DNA from: Spirochaetota bacterium
GTDB taxonomy: Bacteria > Spirochaetota > Spirochaetia > DTKZ01
DNA length: 13,014 bases
Direction: 5' to 3'
Assembly: GCA_029562045.1 (NCBI GenBank)
Contig: JAKQWJ010000325.1
Location: 1 to 13,014, forward strand
Shown: positions 11,975-13,014 of the stretch, piece by piece
Layout of the letters: each line of letters opens with the position of its first letter
Numbering within the stretch: the stretch's first letter is position 1
The notes under the pieces: generated by a model
Database searches by the model: none
What the model was told of the DNA's origin: nothing
The model's input: only the letters and a program-made list of their open reading frames with translations
Program-made: the position numbers and the translations under genes

Positions 11975-11976
11975 TT

Positions 11977-12318
11977 ATGTCCTTGGAAATCACGGGAATC
12001 GCGGCCAATGGAATGGCGGTGGCCCCCAACATGCAGATCCGCAACGTCCGCAAGGAGGCGCCGCCGGTGGAGCCGTTTCGCCCGTCCCCGCCGGATCCGG
12101 CGAAGGCGGAGCAGGCGGTGCGGGAGATCGAGAAGCTCAGCGGTTATTTCAACCGCCGCCTGAAGTTTTCTATCAACCGGGAACTGGATCAGGTGGTGGT
12201 AAAGGTCATTGACGGCGAAACCGATAAGGTAATCAAAGTGCTCCCCCCGGAGGAATTGCAGCGTCTTCACGTCCGGATCCGGGAAGCCATAGGACTCTTG
12301 TTCGACGAAAAGATCTAG
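11977..12318 (+). CDS. flaG: Flagellar protein FlaG
   Basis: This 113-aa protein of the FlaG family is found next to flagellin and fliD genes in many bacteria and influences filament length. A variable, proline-rich N-terminal half (1-40) is followed by the conserved FlaG core. The core comprises AVREIEKLSGYFNRRLKFSINRELDQVVVKVIDGETDKVIKVLPPEELQRL, described here in pieces: ELDQVVVKV, DKVIKVLPPEEL and a final amphipathic helix ending GLLFDEKI. AGGGAGGT is 6 nt upstream of the ATG. An in-frame ATG at 11884 lies before the SD and hairpin and was rejected. The gap to fliD is 32 nt, so the two are likely co-transcribed. Confidence 0.92.
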   Translation: MSLEITGIAANGMAVAPNMQIRNVRKEAPPVEPFRPSPPDPAKAEQAVREIEKLSGYFNRRLKFSINRELDQVVVKVIDGETDKVIKVLPPEELQRLHVRIREAIGLLFDEKI

Positions 12319-12350
12319 CGTCCGCGCCCGGGGGGGAAGAAGAGGAGAGC

Positions 12351-13014
12351 GTGTCGGATATTTCCATCCCCGGTGTAAAGAGCAAATACAAAACCGATGA
12401 AATAATAAAGAACCTCCTGGAAGTGGAGAAAATCCCTCTCCGCCGGATGGAGGAGTCGATACGGCTGTACAAGGCCCAGGGCGCCGCCTGGCGGGAACTG
12501 AACCAGGGCCTGACGAAGCTGCGGGAGGCGGCCCGGGGCCTCTTCGGGTTCCAGAGCCCCTTCGGCGAAAGGAGGGCCGTCTCCGGCGACGAATCGGTCC
12601 TCACCGCCCGGGCGGGGCGGGAGGCGGCGGAGGGTTCCCAGGATATCACGGTCAGGAAGATCGCCTCCACCGACTCCTTCGCGTCCCGGCCTCTGGACAG
12701 GGATTTCCGGGTGCCGCCGGGGACTTACCGGTTCCGGGTGGGAGAGAGGGAGGCCCGGTTCGAGTTCTCCGGAGGAACGCTTTCCGCCTTCGTCCAGAGG
12801 CTCAACGAGCGGGGAGAGGGCTTTCTCCGGGCCGAAACGGTGCCGGACAGCCCCTCCACCCAGGTCCTCCTGATCCGCTCCCTGCTTCCCGGCGCGGCCA
12901 ACACCCTCTCCTTTCTGGGGGATTCCCCGGCCCTGGGGGAACTGACGGGGATGCTGGAGCGGGATTTCGCCGGCTCCCGGAGCATCCCCGTCTCCGCCGT
13001 TTCGGTGCGGCCCT
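12351..13014 (+). CDS. fliD: Flagellar filament cap / hook-associated protein FliD (HAP2), partial
   Basis: The frame opens with GTG at 12351 and continues for 221 codons to the right edge. The N-terminus SDISIPGVKSKYKTDEIIKN followed by LLEVEKIPLRRMEESI and WRELNQGLTKLREAARGLF is the FliD D0/D1 coiled-coil region. The cap uses it to sit on the filament tip and insert flagellin. A more variable outer-domain segment follows. The C-terminal half (full FliD is usually 450-700 aa) lies outside the window. AGGAG (12343-12347) precedes the GTG by 3 nt, and no ATG in frame lies nearby upstream. The flaG-fliD order supports the call. Confidence 0.93.
   Translation, partial: MSDISIPGVKSKYKTDEIIKNLLEVEKIPLRRMEESIRLYKAQGAAWRELNQGLTKLREAARGLFGFQSPFGERRAVSGDESVLTARAGREAAEGSQDITVRKIASTDSFASRPLDRDFRVPPGTYRFRVGEREARFEFSGGTLSAFVQRLNERGEGFLRAETVPDSPSTQVLLIRSLLPGAANTLSFLGDSPALGELTGMLERDFAGSRSIPVSAVSVRP

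Overview
The window is a piece of chromosome from a GC-rich, flagellated spirochaete (Spirochaetota, most like the Spirochaetaceae/Treponemataceae). The main evidence is two FlaB-type core flagellins in tandem, followed by flaG and fliD and preceded by a PlzA-like PilZ protein. The metX-metW pair and the group II class II aldolase also fit. The species cannot be named from the sequence alone. There is no insertion sequence, phage gene, CRISPR array, tRNA or rRNA, and I found no undescribed multi-gene system. The interest lies in regulatory architecture and unusual translation starts.

Layout. On the minus strand at the left are a GGQ-domain ribosome-rescue factor (ArfB type, cut by the edge), an Ldh2-family 2-oxoacid dehydrogenase and an Hsp20 chaperone. 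The Hsp20 gene has a sigma-54-type promoter. A 437-bp divergent region follows, then fba (plus strand) with a textbook sigma-70 promoter and a strong terminator. A minus-strand membrane protein of unknown function is divergent from metX-metW (methionine synthesis). Next is the translation operon infC-rpmI-rplT, which runs on into a ZapB-like coiled-coil gene and zapA. The zapA frame has no ATG, GTG or TTG where it must start. A convergent PfkB-family kinase (minus) follows. From about 8.88 kb to the right edge is the motility block: plzA-like c-di-GMP receptor, flaB, flaB, flaG and the first part of fliD.

How the genes work together. The right-hand block makes the periplasmic flagellar filament core (FlaB proteins), its accessory protein FlaG and the filament cap FliD. 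A c-di-GMP sensor sits just upstream. The first flaB has a well-spaced sigma-28 promoter and a long structured leader. The second appears to have an extended -10 promoter. Both flaB leaders carry a hairpin with GGA in its loop 22-23 nt before a second GGA in the Shine-Dalgarno (SD) sequence, and the flaG SD itself lies in a hairpin loop. This layout resembles CsrA-controlled flagellin mRNAs. A second pattern is that metX, its divergent membrane-protein neighbour and plzA all lack an SD and have promoters placed so close that their mRNAs would be leaderless or nearly so.
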